Shown: positions 1 through 8,601 of the stretch, one piece after another
How positions within the stretch are numbered: position 1 is the first letter of the stretch
Layout of the letters: every line of letters begins with the position of its first letter
Origin: an uncultured Bacillus sp.
Lineage (GTDB): Bacteria > Bacillota > Bacilli > Bacillales > Cytobacillaceae
Assembly: GCA_937894355.1 (NCBI GenBank)
Contig: CALCRD010000264.1
Span: forward strand, 1-24,994
DNA: 24,994 nt
Reading direction: 5' to 3'
Notes under the pieces: generated by a model
Told to the model about the DNA's origin: nothing
Seen by the model: the letters and a program-made list of their open reading frames with translations, nothing else
The model's database searches: none
Made by a program: the position numbers and the translations under genes

Positions 1-93
1 TCTGTTCCCATAAATGTTTGCTATTTTACTGTCAAATCTCTTCATTCTCATCTTAAAAAGCAACAATGTTTGAGAAATGAGCCTTCACAAAAG

Positions 94-129
94 AAAAACG
101 GCCCGCTTGTTGGAAGCGAACCGCTTTTC
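94..129 (-). terminator. Rho-independent terminator after hfq
   Basis: Read on the minus strand, an AAAA-CGG-UU-CGCUU arm pairs with AAGCG-GG-CCG-UUUU through two G-U pairs and one bulged G, with a short loop and then a U-rich tail (UUUUUCUUUU). It lies about 27 bases past the hfq stop and ends the miaA-hfq unit. Bases 1-93 to its left hold nothing I can identify. Confidence 0.8.
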
Positions 130-155
130 TTTTTAATTTATTGATTGCTGGCGAA

Positions 156-389
156 TTATTGTCCGCCTTCTAAATCTAATTGAACATTACGTTGAGGTGC
201 AAAAGTTGAAATGGCGTGTTTGTATACTAACTGTTGCTTACCTTCTGATTCAAACAAAACGGTAAAATTATCGAAACCTTTAATTTGGCCTCGTAGTTGG
301 AATCCGTTTAGTAAAAATACTGTTACGTTTGTTCCATCCTTTCGAAGCTGGTTTAAATACTGATCTTGGATATTAATGGATGTTTTCAT
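156..389 (-). CDS. hfq: RNA chaperone Hfq
   Basis: This encodes a 77-residue Sm-fold RNA-binding protein, the usual size of Hfq in Bacillus, which acts as a hexameric ring. The Sm1 region lies at about residues 10-45 (NGFQLRGQIKGFDNF). The Sm2 signature YKHA is at 56-59 and contains the conserved K57-H58 pair of the uridine-binding rim. The C-terminal tail is very short, as in other Bacillota. The ATG start is preceded by a strong GAGGAGGAT ribosome site. The gene follows miaA by 28 bases, the conserved miaA-hfq order, and is probably co-transcribed with it. In Bacillus Hfq has a modest role compared with enteric bacteria; this is family knowledge, not something visible here. Confidence 0.97.
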   Translation of the reverse strand: MKTSINIQDQYLNQLRKDGTNVTVFLLNGFQLRGQIKGFDNFTVLFESEGKQQLVYKHAISTFAPQRNVQLDLEGGQ

Positions 390-417
390 TGCAGATCCTC
401 CTCTTTTATCTCTATTA

Positions 418-1380
418 CTATGTATTCGATTTAAGTTTTATCTTTCCTTCAACAAAGACTGAAATTTCAGTGATTTTTTTTTCAATCTTGTTTCCATCCT
501 CCATGTCAAACCATTTTACATTCATTTTATTACGAAACCAAGTTAATTGTCGCTTGGCATACCTGCGCGAGTTTTGTTTCAATTGCTCGATTGATTCAGG
601 TAATGATACTCGTTCATCCAAATATTGATAAATCTCTTTGTATCCAATCGCTTGAATGGATTGACAGTCGCGAAGTCCCCGTTGATATAGCTTTTTCACT
701 TCGGCGATTAATCCCTCATCAACCATCAAATCAACTCGGGTATTGATTCGTTGGTATAAATGCTCCCTGTCCATTGTCAAACCAATTAACGCAGTATCAT
801 ACAAAAGCTCAGGAGATTGGTCCTGTTGACTTTGCTGCTTTGTTTTACCAGTACAATGGAAAATTTCCAATGCTCTGATTACACGGCGAACATTATTTGG
901 ATGAATCTCATTGGCACTTTCTTGGTCAATCTTTGTTAATTCGTCATGCAGTACCTGATTTCCTTCTTGTTCTGCCCGAAGTTCTAAGCTACGGCGAAAG
1001 TCCGAATCTTGAGGGGCATCAGAAAATCGATAATCATAGATAGCAGATTGGATGTATAGACCTGTTCCACCGACAATAATCGGTAATTTATTACGGCTAG
1101 AAATCTCGCTAATCTTTTCTCGAACAAGATGTTGAAACTCTGCAGCCGAAAAATCTTGCTCGGGATCTCGAATATCAATTAAATGGTGCGGAATTCCTTC
1201 CATTTCCTCCAGTTTTATTTTTGCGGTACCGATGTCCATGCCCTGGTAAATTTGCATGGAATCGCCGCTGATAATCTCCCCATTATATTTTTTTGCCAAT
1301 TCAATACTAAGTTTCGTCTTGCCAACTGCAGTAGGGCCGATTATGACCAGCAATTTTAATTTATTTTCCAATTGTTTCAC
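418..1380 (-). CDS. miaA: tRNA dimethylallyltransferase MiaA
   Basis: MiaA transfers a dimethylallyl group to N6 of adenosine 37 in tRNAs that read UNN codons, the first step toward ms2i6A37. At 320 residues it has normal family length. The P-loop GPTAVGKT is at residues 15-22, followed by the SGDSMQIYQGMDIGTAK segment that holds the conserved Asp, the GGTGLYIQS motif, and the C-terminal RRYAKRQLTWFRN segment that contacts tRNA. Translation starts at a GTG with an AAAAGG element close upstream; no ATG in frame is better placed. It is first in a miaA-hfq operon. Its partner enzyme MiaB is encoded about 10 kb away in the same window. Confidence 0.96.
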   Translation of the reverse strand: MKQLENKLKLLVIIGPTAVGKTKLSIELAKKYNGEIISGDSMQIYQGMDIGTAKIKLEEMEGIPHHLIDIRDPEQDFSAAEFQHLVREKISEISSRNKLPIIVGGTGLYIQSAIYDYRFSDAPQDSDFRRSLELRAEQEGNQVLHDELTKIDQESANEIHPNNVRRVIRALEIFHCTGKTKQQSQQDQSPELLYDTALIGLTMDREHLYQRINTRVDLMVDEGLIAEVKKLYQRGLRDCQSIQAIGYKEIYQYLDERVSLPESIEQLKQNSRRYAKRQLTWFRNKMNVKWFDMEDGNKIEKKITEISVFVEGKIKLKSNT

Positions 1381-1443
1381 ACTGCCTTTTAAAGGTTAAG
1401 CCATTCCCCATTCAATCATACTTGCAGAGTCGCTTCCTCCCTT

Positions 1444-1473
1444 ATCGTACCATATTTGCTATTTGTTTTTGAA
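1444..1473 (-). promoter_or_regulatory. Candidate sigma-A promoter of miaA-hfq
   Basis: Minus-strand TTCAAA (-35), an 18-base spacer ending in TGG, and TACGAT (-10) give an extended -10 promoter about 65 bases upstream of the miaA GTG. No better candidate is seen in the gap shared with mreBH. Confidence 0.45.
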
Positions 1474-1575
1474 CATCTAAACATTATCACCAAATCATTT
1501 CTTGCTTATACTGAAAATCGCCAGCTAAAAACGTCTTTTTAATGAATGTTTGCCCCCTTTCTTTACAATCAGGTA

Positions 1576-1608
1576 ACGAAACGTTTACAACTAGCTTTCT
1601 ACCCCCCC
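1576..1608 (+). promoter_or_regulatory. mreBH upstream region: C7 tract (sigma-I-like -35) and cre-like dyad
   Basis: An ACCCCCCC tract at 1601-1608 lies about 64 bases before the mreBH start. B. subtilis mreBH is in the sigma-I regulon, whose -35 elements are C-rich, but no CGAA-type -10 is visible at the expected distance; CAAG at 1624-1627 is the nearest. At 1576-1590, on the minus strand, TTGTAAACGTTTCGT fits the loose CcpA cre consensus except for one conserved C. Both assignments are tentative. Confidence 0.3.
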
Positions 1609-1671
1609 ATTAAGCTAAAATAACAAGTATTGTATAGAGGTGAATAATTAACCAGAATAGGATGGGTTAGA

Positions 1672-2679
1672 ATGATTACTACTGCAGAAATCGGCATTGA
1701 TTTAGGAACAGCTAATATTCTTGTTTCTTCTATGAATAAAGGAATCACCTTAAATGAGCCAGCTGTTGTGGCTATTGATAAGCAAACAAAAAAGGTACTA
1801 GCTGTGGGCATTGATGCCAAAGAAATGCTCGGAAAGACGCCAGAAAACATTAAAGCAATCCGTCCGTTAAAAGAGGGCGTCATTGCTGACTATGATGTTT
1901 CCATTAGTTTGCTTAAATATGTTCTCCAAAAAGCGATACAGAATCTCGGGTTTACCTTCCGTAAACCAAATGTCATTGTGTGTATACCATCGGGGGCAAA
2001 CAGCGTTGATCGTCGGGCTATTCATGATGCTGTTCGCCTAGCGGGAGCAAAAAAAGTACATCTGATTGAAGAACCGATAGCTGCAGCAATTGGTTCGGGG
2101 TTACCAGTCGATGAACCTGTGGCTAATGTGATTGTCGACATTGGCGCTGGTACAACAGAAGTAGCCATTATCTCTTATGGGGGCGTAGTGGCTTACCATT
2201 CAATCCAGGTTGCAGGTGACCAAATGGATGAGGATATTATTTTGTATGTTAGAAAGAAGCATAATCTCCTGATTGGGGAAAGAACTGCAGAAAAAATAAA
2301 GATGGAAATCGGACAGGCCCGTTCGCTCCATGATGAATTGGTAATGGAAGTGCGTGGCCGGAATTTAGTAACTGGTTTACCGCAAACAATTACCTTATCC
2401 TCCCTGGAGATTCAAGGAACAATTAAGGAATCATTATCGGATATTTTAGGGGCAATCCGAGTTACTCTAGAAAATTGCCCTGCTGAGCTTAGTGGCGATA
2501 TTGTTGAACGTGGTGTCGTTTTAACAGGAGGTGGGGCACTGTTAAATGGCATTGCCGAGTGGCTTACACAAGAGATTTTGGTGCCAGTGCAAATTGCTCC
2601 TAGTCCACTCGAATCTGTCGCTCTTGGAGCAGGGCAAGCACTTAAGTTCTTCGATAAACTGCAAACAGTGAACCTATAA
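1672..2679 (+). CDS. mreBH: MreB-family actin-like protein MreBH
   Basis: This bacterial actin homologue forms membrane-associated filaments that direct lateral cell-wall synthesis and, for MreBH, wall hydrolases such as LytE. At 335 residues it has normal length. Actin-fold motifs are present: phosphate-1 loop EIGIDLGTANILV (about residues 6-18), phosphate-2 loop VDIGAGTTEVAI (about 160-171), and the adenosine motif LTGGGALLNG near 285. Against Mbl and MreB paralogues it looks most like MreBH (NKGI.LNEP, LVTGLP.T, ELSGDIV). The phosphate-2 loop has Ala where GGG is more usual. The ATG has an AGGA-type ribosome site 9 bases upstream. It is the only recognised plus-strand gene, is monocistronic, and is divergent from miaA. 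Family assignment is secure; the choice of MreBH over Mbl is strong but rests on remembered sequences. Confidence 0.9.
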   Translation: MITTAEIGIDLGTANILVSSMNKGITLNEPAVVAIDKQTKKVLAVGIDAKEMLGKTPENIKAIRPLKEGVIADYDVSISLLKYVLQKAIQNLGFTFRKPNVIVCIPSGANSVDRRAIHDAVRLAGAKKVHLIEEPIAAAIGSGLPVDEPVANVIVDIGAGTTEVAIISYGGVVAYHSIQVAGDQMDEDIILYVRKKHNLLIGERTAEKIKMEIGQARSLHDELVMEVRGRNLVTGLPQTITLSSLEIQGTIKESLSDILGAIRVTLENCPAELSGDIVERGVVLTGGGALLNGIAEWLTQEILVPVQIAPSPLESVALGAGQALKFFDKLQTVNL

Positions 2680-2716
2680 AGCGAAACTTCCAATATAGCT
2701 TTAACTTAAGTTTGAT

Positions 2717-2744
2717 AAAAAGGAGGCTAATAAACCGCCTTTTT
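2717..2744 (+). terminator. Terminator after mreBH (probably bidirectional)
   Basis: AAAAAGG and CCTTTTT form the outer stem, then one A-G mismatch, then GG/CC around an 8-base loop. A tails lie on one side and T tails on the other, so it can serve both mreBH and the convergent gene that follows. Confidence 0.7.
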
Positions 2745-2767
2745 ACCAAATTTTATAGTAGTCATTG

Positions 2768-3352
2768 TCAAACAGAAACCTTTTCAAATGCATTTCTCTT
2801 AGTTAACCAGTCACAAAATATAAAAATAAGCGCATAAATAGGGACAGAAAAGATATGTTCCCATTCCGGCATGACATAATAGCCAGTCCAAACAAAGATA
2901 GGTTCGCCAATAAAGGAAGTTAACAATCCATAAAAAATACCCTTTTTCCAAGGAGCAATTTGTGGCTTTGTCTGAATTAAAAACATAATCGTCACTGGTA
3001 ATAAACAAAGGTTATATGGGAACCATGCGGGAAAAGTAGGAGTTAGTTTTCCTGTGTAATACCATAAACCAAGAGATGTTCCTAGATAGTCCATGCATAA
3101 TGAAATGACCATTGCTGCAGTACCTGCAAGTAAAAGACGATAGGTACTGTTTTTTTTGCGGTAAAAAATCCAAAATACCCAAGTAACCAGTGATATGATG
3201 ATTGTCAGCCACCAATCAAGATGTAAAAATATATGATCCAACCAAATTTGACTGTATTCATTATGTAGATGCTGGAATTCCTCATGTATTTTTTTGAGTT
3301 TTTCAGTCTGTTGTGATTTATCCAACTCAAACATGTCAATCACCCTTTTCAT
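2768..3352 (-). CDS. Small multi-pass membrane protein, CBO0543-like, function unknown
   Basis: This 194-residue protein has a hydrophilic, Glu/Gln-rich N terminus (about 45 residues) followed by about five hydrophobic helices near residues 46-64, 71-94, 108-126, 137-156 and 166-184. Conserved-looking aromatic and proline positions (LGLWYYTGKLTPTFPAWFPYN, GEPIFVW) resemble the uncharacterised CBO0543 family of Bacillales and Clostridia membrane proteins; I give this from memory of the pattern. No catalytic motif is visible. Two starts are possible. The ATG at 3352 has AAAAGG upstream. The in-frame ATG at 3334 (188 residues) has the better AAAGGGTGAT site and may be the true one. It is a single-gene unit, convergent with mreBH and set apart from mutL by a terminator. 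Confidence 0.7.
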   Translation of the reverse strand: MKRVIDMFELDKSQQTEKLKKIHEEFQHLHNEYSQIWLDHIFLHLDWWLTIIISLVTWVFWIFYRKKNSTYRLLLAGTAAMVISLCMDYLGTSLGLWYYTGKLTPTFPAWFPYNLCLLPVTIMFLIQTKPQIAPWKKGIFYGLLTSFIGEPIFVWTGYYVMPEWEHIFSVPIYALIFIFCDWLTKRNAFEKVSV

Positions 3353-3514
3353 TTTTTACCTTTTATGGATTTATCAATCATTAAATCCTATTAGTATTAT
3401 TGAATAAAGGGCCGCTAAAAATTCCAATAAATAGAGTATTATTTAGAAAGTAGTAACTTTATTGCATTCTATTTCTATCTGCGGAGTTTTCCTACTAGTG
3501 ATTCTTCGCATAGG

Positions 3515-3553
3515 AAAAACCGGGCAAAAACCGCCCGGTCCTTTTTTTTTTAG
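3515..3553 (-). terminator. Bidirectional terminator between mutL and the membrane protein gene
   Basis: A perfect 7-bp stem ACCGGGC/GCCCGGT (3519-3525 and 3533-3539) has T runs on both sides: five on the minus strand and ten on the plus strand. It ends the mutS-mutL unit. Confidence 0.85.
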
Positions 3554-3598
3554 ATTCCTTAGATGGATTTTTATTGTTTTTTGTCTCCAATCGAACTA

Positions 3599-5641
3599 TT
3601 ACATAACCCGCTTAAACATCTTTTCTAGTTCGTAGATGGAATATTGAATGATGATTGGTCGGCCGTGTGGACAAGTAAACGGGTCGCTGGTCAATCTCAG
3701 TTTATCTAATAATGCTTGAATTTCATCATTGCGTAAATGGCGATTCGCTTTTATCGAGGCTTTGCAGCTCATCATAATCGCCGCTTCCTCACGCAATTTT
3801 TTAATATCGACTTTTTTCATTGCTAACAGCTGCTCAATCATATCTTCAATAATTTGCTGTTCTTCCCCTTTTGGAAACCATTGCGGGTGGGAGCGAACGA
3901 TATAGCTATTGATGCCAAACTCCTCTAAAAATACGCCAACCTTCTCGAGTTCGTGCTTATATTCTTCTATTTTCAAAGCTTCATCAAGTGGATATTCAAG
4001 TGTAATCGGAACGAGTAATTCTTGAAGCTCACTGGCATTTTGCCCCACTTTTTCGCGGAAATATTCATACTTAATTCGCTCTTGGGCAGCATGCTGATCA
4101 ATAATATATAGCCCTTTTTCATTTTGGGCCAGGATGTAAGTGCCGTGCATTTGCCCAATTGGGTACAAAGGCGGTACCCGGACAAAGGTGCGTGGCTCGA
4201 TATTTTGACTAGGATTTGATCCTTCATGGTTTGTGCTTTCATTTTCGAAAAATGAACTGTTTTGCTCGGCAAACGATGACTCAGTCAGGACAGTTGTTTT
4301 ACTTTTTCTAAAAAATAATTCGTCATCCTGAGCTAGATTGGTTTTTTCAGCTGATTTGTCGGTTAGCTGTGGATTTATTTTTTCCAAAGGTAATTCATTG
4401 GATTGACTGTGATTGTTTTTTTCAACAGCTTGTTCATTGGTGAAAAAGTCTTCAGTCAGATTTCCCTTGCTTTGTGAATATTCATTAGCGCCCCCATTTT
4501 CCCTAAGCGGGAAACCGCTATTATCACCCCTTGTTGGGGTAGCAGGTGATTCTGGTGAATCATCTTGGCTTACTGGTAAATGGTCAAGTTCAAAATAGGT
4601 TTGCTCCGTTTTCGGTTTCTCGGTTTTTTGTGGTGAAAAACCAGCAGGAATTAGTTCTTTGGTTTTGAAGGCGTCTTTAATTACTGCACTTACCAAAGCG
4701 TTTAGTTCCTGTTCTTTACTTAATCGGACTTCTAGTTTAGACGGGTGGACATTGACATCAACTAGAATCGGGTCCATTTGAATATCGATTAAGACGATTG
4801 GAAACCGACCGATTGGTAGCAAGGTGTGGTAGCCTTCCTGAACGGCTCTGACCAAGGAATAGTTTTTGATGAATCTGCCGTTGACCATGGTAGAAATATA
4901 GTTTCTCGAGGCCCGAGTAATCTCTGGCAAAGTAATATAGCCCTTAATCTGATAATCTAGCGACTCCCCGGAAATTGGGATCATTTTTTTGACAATGTTC
5001 ATACCGTATATCGCTGCCAGAACCTGCCTGACATCTCCACTTCCAGTTGTTTGGAGGAGTTGCCGCTCGTTATGGGTCAGCCGAAACGATATCCCTGGAT
5101 TTGACAAAGCCAGTCGGTTTACTAAATCAGTAATATTTCCGAGTTCAGTATGAATCGTTTTCATATATTTAAGCCTAGCAGGGGTATTGAAAAACAAATC
5201 GGTGATGGAAATATCCGTTCCTTTGCGGCTTGCGGCCTTCTCAAATGTTTCGACCTTGCCGCCTTCAACGAGCACCCTTGTGCCTGCGGCCTGTCCTGTT
5301 GAAGTTTTCATTTCTAATCTAGAAACTGAGGCGATACTTGGTAAGGCCTCCCCCCTAAAACCTAACGTTCGAATTCGGAATAAATCGGTTTCATCCTTTA
5401 TTTTGCTGGTGGCATGGCGCTGAAAGGCAATGAGAACATCCTCCTCCGCAATTCCCGCTCCGTTATCAATGATTCTGATTTTCGAAAGTCCTGCTTCCTC
5501 CAAATCGATTTCGATGATGGTACTGCCAGCATCGATGGCATTTTCAACCAATTCCTTTACCACCGAAGCCGGGCGCTCCACCACTTCACCGGCAGCAATT
5601 TTATTCGCTAGGGCGTCATCTAGTAAGATTATTTTCCCCAT
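3599..5641 (-). CDS. mutL: DNA mismatch repair endonuclease MutL
   Basis: MutL couples MutS mismatch recognition to strand nicking. The N-terminal GHKL ATPase shows ELVENAIDAG (30-39), DNGAGI (59-64) and GFRGEAL (94-100). The C-terminal endonuclease domain carries the metal-binding motif DQHAAQERIKYE (515-526), which fits DQHA(X)2E(X)4E, plus SCKASIKA (about 625-632) and CPHGRP (657-662). It is therefore a nicking-type MutL, as expected in an organism without MutH. At 680 residues it is longer than B. subtilis MutL (about 627). The extra length is in the polar linker, about 335-490, which is rich in Ser, Glu, Asn and Gln. The ATG has a good GGAGGTGAG site. It follows mutS by 27 bases and is presumably co-transcribed with it. 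Confidence 0.97.
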   Translation of the reverse strand: MGKIILLDDALANKIAAGEVVERPASVVKELVENAIDAGSTIIEIDLEEAGLSKIRIIDNGAGIAEEDVLIAFQRHATSKIKDETDLFRIRTLGFRGEALPSIASVSRLEMKTSTGQAAGTRVLVEGGKVETFEKAASRKGTDISITDLFFNTPARLKYMKTIHTELGNITDLVNRLALSNPGISFRLTHNERQLLQTTGSGDVRQVLAAIYGMNIVKKMIPISGESLDYQIKGYITLPEITRASRNYISTMVNGRFIKNYSLVRAVQEGYHTLLPIGRFPIVLIDIQMDPILVDVNVHPSKLEVRLSKEQELNALVSAVIKDAFKTKELIPAGFSPQKTEKPKTEQTYFELDHLPVSQDDSPESPATPTRGDNSGFPLRENGGANEYSQSKGNLTEDFFTNEQAVEKNNHSQSNELPLEKINPQLTDKSAEKTNLAQDDELFFRKSKTTVLTESSFAEQNSSFFENESTNHEGSNPSQNIEPRTFVRVPPLYPIGQMHGTYILAQNEKGLYIIDQHAAQERIKYEYFREKVGQNASELQELLVPITLEYPLDEALKIEEYKHELEKVGVFLEEFGINSYIVRSHPQWFPKGEEQQIIEDMIEQLLAMKKVDIKKLREEAAIMMSCKASIKANRHLRNDEIQALLDKLRLTSDPFTCPHGRPIIIQYSIYELEKMFKRVM

Positions 5642-5668
5642 TGATTCTCACCTCCAATTGACAATTGG

Positions 5669-8431
5669 CTATCCTTTAATCTTCTTATGAAGCTCGTACA
5701 ATGTATTCAGCGCTTGAAGCGGCGTCATATCTAATATATTTAATCCCTTTAGCCTCTCGATGATCTTTTTTTCTTTCGAATCTAAGTCTTTCTTTTTCGG
5801 TTCGGCCAACTCGCCAAAAAAGGATAGCTGAGCCTCGTCACGGATTTCTTCATTTTGATTTTCAGTTGTTAAAGTTGCTTTTCTTACCTCGGTTAATGTG
5901 GCGATATGATTATTATCGGCCATACTGCTAGCCGTTGTGCCGTTCATGTTTGTACTTGTGACTCGAGCATTGGCTTCTGTAATTTTCGCATCAGCATTTT
6001 TTTCCGTTTCTGGTTTAGCCTTGCTTCCATGTGACCTGGCTTCCTTTTCCTCAGCCTTTTTCTCTAAGGCTAGCAGAATCTCATTTGCCCGATTAATCAC
6101 TTCAGCTGGTAGTTCTGCAAGTTGGGCCACGTGGATTCCGTAACTCTTATCCGCAGCACCCTCATTAATTTTATGAAGGAAAACGACCTTTCCATCTTGT
6201 TCGACTGCAGTGACATGGACATTTTTCAACCGATCAAGCGATTCATCTAAAACGGTTAATTCATGATAATGCGTTGAAAATAGCGTCTTTGCCCCAATTC
6301 GCTGATGAATGTATTCAATCATCGCTTGAGCAAGAGCCATACCGTCATAGGTTGAGGTGCCTCGGCCAATTTCATCAAATAAAATAAGGCTTGACTCTGT
6401 AGCATTGGTAATCGCATTTTTGGCTTCAAGCATCTCGACCATGAACGTACTTTGGCCTGAGATTAAATCATCGGCGGCACCAATTCGCGTGAACACTTGG
6501 TCAAAAATTGGTAATACCGCTTCAGACGCCGGAACGTAGCAACCGATTTGCGCAAGAATAGCCGTTAACGCTACTTGGCGCATATAGGTGCTTTTCCCCG
6601 ACATATTTGGTCCAGTAATCAACAAAATTTCGCGGTCACTGTCCATCAAACAATCATTTGGCACGTATTCTTGAGCATTCATCACCTTTTCCACAACAGG
6701 ATGGCGTGCGTCTATAAGGTGAATTCGCCGTTCATCAGAAAACTGCGGCTTCACATAATGACGCTCTTCACTCACGGTTGCGAAACATTGGAGACAATCG
6801 AGTTCACTGATTTTCTTAGCTAATGACTGTAAGTTCGGAATATACTCTTTTATTTTTTCGCGTATCTCCGTAAATAGTTCATATTCTATTTCGACGATTT
6901 TTTCCTGTGCTTGTAAAATTAATGCCTCTTTTTCCTTTAACTCCGGGGTAATAAATCGTTCGGCATTGGAAAGAGTTTGTTTTCGTTCATACTGATCATT
7001 TTCGAGCAAATGTAAATTAGCTCTGGTGATTTCAATATAATAACCAAACACTCGATTGTAACCGATTTTCAGCGATTTAATACCAGTCTTTTCTCGTTCT
7101 TGGCGCTCGAGCTGGGCAATCCAGGTCTTCCCGTTACGGCTGGCATCGCGATATCGGTCGAGCTCTTCGTGATATCCATCCTGAATGATATTTCCCTCTT
7201 TCAGGGATATCGGTGGGTTTTCCACCAAAGCACGTTCCAAAAGGTCTGTCACTGCTTCACAAGGGTCCAATTTCTCGGCAATTTCAGCCGCTTTTTCCAG
7301 CGGCAAGTCCGCGATTAATTGTTTAATACCAGGAATTTGCCATAGTGATCGCTTTAGCTGAACTAAATCGCGGGCATTGACATTTCCAAAAGCTACTCGT
7401 CCGGAAAGTCGTTCCAGATCATAAACTTCCGTTAACTTTTCCCGAAGGTCTTGGCGCTCAAAATAATGAGTCAAAAACGTGTCCACAAGGGCATGACGGT
7501 GTTCAATATCACCTTTATTAATCAATGGACGATCGATCCATTGCTTTAACAAGCGTCCACCCATCGCCGTTTTCGTTTCATCTAATAACCAAAGCAGCGA
7601 TCCTTTTCTCCCTTTCGATCGAATCGTTTCGGTTAATTCTAGATTGCGCTTTGAATAGTAATCAATTTTCATATAATGCTGCACTTGGTAATGCGAAACA
7701 GCTTGCAGATGATCAAGACTACGCTTTTGCGTTCGGTATAAATAATTTAGCAATCTAGCAATCGTCTGTCTCAGTTTTTCCTCGTCTAACTCCCGTAATA
7801 AAGGTTTATAGAAATCAGGAATCGCTACATCATCTTCAAAGGATAATGTGACAACAGAACGTTCGCGAATTTTCCGTTGCAGCTCCTCGCTACAAGTTGT
7901 CGCTACAACAACTTCCTTGGCTCCAGATATTGATAATTCATTTAAAACCTCGTCAAAGCTACCGGTAAGCAGTGAAACACGACTTTCTCCTGTCGATAAG
8001 TCGTTGTAGGCAAAACCATACGTTCCATCAGTAAAAACGGTAATGGATGCTAGGTAATTATTTTCTTTTTCACTCAAGCCCCGACCTTCCATCATCGTTC
8101 CTGGTGTAATTAATTGAACGACTTCCCGTTTTACGACCCCCTTTGCCTGACGGGGATCTTCTGTTTGTTCACAAATTGCTACTTTATATCCTTTTTCGAT
8201 TAATGATTCAATGTAATTAGCTACTGAGTGATGTGGGACGCCGCACATCGGAATTTTCCCATCACCACCGCCTTCACGGCTTGTTAAGGTTATCTCTAAT
8301 TCTTGGGATGCGCGAATAGCGTCATCAAAAAACATTTCATAGAAATCGCCAAGGCGAAAAAATAAAAAGGCATCTTGATAGCCTGCCTTTACCTGTAAAT
8401 ATTGTTGTATCATCGGGGTATATGTGGCCAT
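5669..8431 (-). CDS. mutS: DNA mismatch repair protein MutS
   Basis: MutS recognises mismatches and small loops. Near the N terminus GDFYEMF (28-34) contains the Phe-x-Glu mismatch-reading motif. The C-terminal ABC-type ATPase has the Walker A GPNMSGKST (about residue 605) and the LFDEIGRGTST segment. The beta-clamp binding motif QLSFF is at 868-872. I use the ATG at 8431 (920 residues) because GGAGG lies 5 bases upstream and family N termini begin MA.YTPMIQQYL; an in-frame ATG 15 bases upstream has no ribosome site. The protein is about 60 residues longer than B. subtilis MutS, and the excess lies in the linker between the ATPase and QLSFF (about 793-867), which holds degenerate 7-residue repeats such as AKITEAN and ATLTEVR. 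Confidence 0.97.
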   Translation of the reverse strand: MATYTPMIQQYLQVKAGYQDAFLFFRLGDFYEMFFDDAIRASQELEITLTSREGGGDGKIPMCGVPHHSVANYIESLIEKGYKVAICEQTEDPRQAKGVVKREVVQLITPGTMMEGRGLSEKENNYLASITVFTDGTYGFAYNDLSTGESRVSLLTGSFDEVLNELSISGAKEVVVATTCSEELQRKIRERSVVTLSFEDDVAIPDFYKPLLRELDEEKLRQTIARLLNYLYRTQKRSLDHLQAVSHYQVQHYMKIDYYSKRNLELTETIRSKGRKGSLLWLLDETKTAMGGRLLKQWIDRPLINKGDIEHRHALVDTFLTHYFERQDLREKLTEVYDLERLSGRVAFGNVNARDLVQLKRSLWQIPGIKQLIADLPLEKAAEIAEKLDPCEAVTDLLERALVENPPISLKEGNIIQDGYHEELDRYRDASRNGKTWIAQLERQEREKTGIKSLKIGYNRVFGYYIEITRANLHLLENDQYERKQTLSNAERFITPELKEKEALILQAQEKIVEIEYELFTEIREKIKEYIPNLQSLAKKISELDCLQCFATVSEERHYVKPQFSDERRIHLIDARHPVVEKVMNAQEYVPNDCLMDSDREILLITGPNMSGKSTYMRQVALTAILAQIGCYVPASEAVLPIFDQVFTRIGAADDLISGQSTFMVEMLEAKNAITNATESSLILFDEIGRGTSTYDGMALAQAMIEYIHQRIGAKTLFSTHYHELTVLDESLDRLKNVHVTAVEQDGKVVFLHKINEGAADKSYGIHVAQLAELPAEVINRANEILLALEKKAEEKEARSHGSKAKPETEKNADAKITEANARVTSTNMNGTTASSMADNNHIATLTEVRKATLTTENQNEEIRDEAQLSFFGELAEPKKKDLDSKEKKIIERLKGLNILDMTPLQALNTLYELHKKIKG

Positions 8432-8480
8432 AATTTCCTCCAACATTCTTGGAACTTTAAGTTCTTTTTTTCGACAATTA

Positions 8481-8509
8481 ATTATACCATACTAAAAACC
8501 ACATGAACC
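8481..8509 (-). promoter_or_regulatory. Candidate sigma-A promoter of mutS-mutL
   Basis: Minus-strand GGTTCA (-35), a 17-base spacer ending TGG, and a perfect TATAAT (-10) form an extended -10 promoter about 50 bases from the mutS start. A perfect GAACTT-a-AAGTTC dyad at 8452-8464 lies in the short leader; its role is unknown. Confidence 0.6.
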
Positions 8510-8530
8510 GATGAAACCTTTACCTAATTT

Positions 8531-8581
8531 AGAAAAGCACAAGCACTTTGGTAGTAAAATCGGCTTTTGGATTTTACCTCA
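8531..8581. repeat. Dispersed hairpin repeat, copy 1 (GTAAAATC element)
   Basis: Bases 8552-8581 form a 30-base element with a perfect 8-bp stem GTAAAATC/GATTTTAC around the loop GGCTTTTG. The same 30 bases recur inverted at 9787-9816 with one difference. Just upstream, AGAAAAGCACAAGC (8531-8544) matches the leader of the larger element at 9625-9638 at all but one base. Translation through the repeat produces spurious short ORFs in both copies. Confidence 0.8.
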
Positions 8582-8601
8582 ACTCAAGAGAGGCAGTAGT
8601 A

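Noticed and set aside
1396..1419. Leader peptide before miaA (ATG to TAA, 7 codons)
   Set aside because: The GGAGG upstream is 16 bases from the ATG, too far for efficient initiation, and the peptide has no regulatory pattern.
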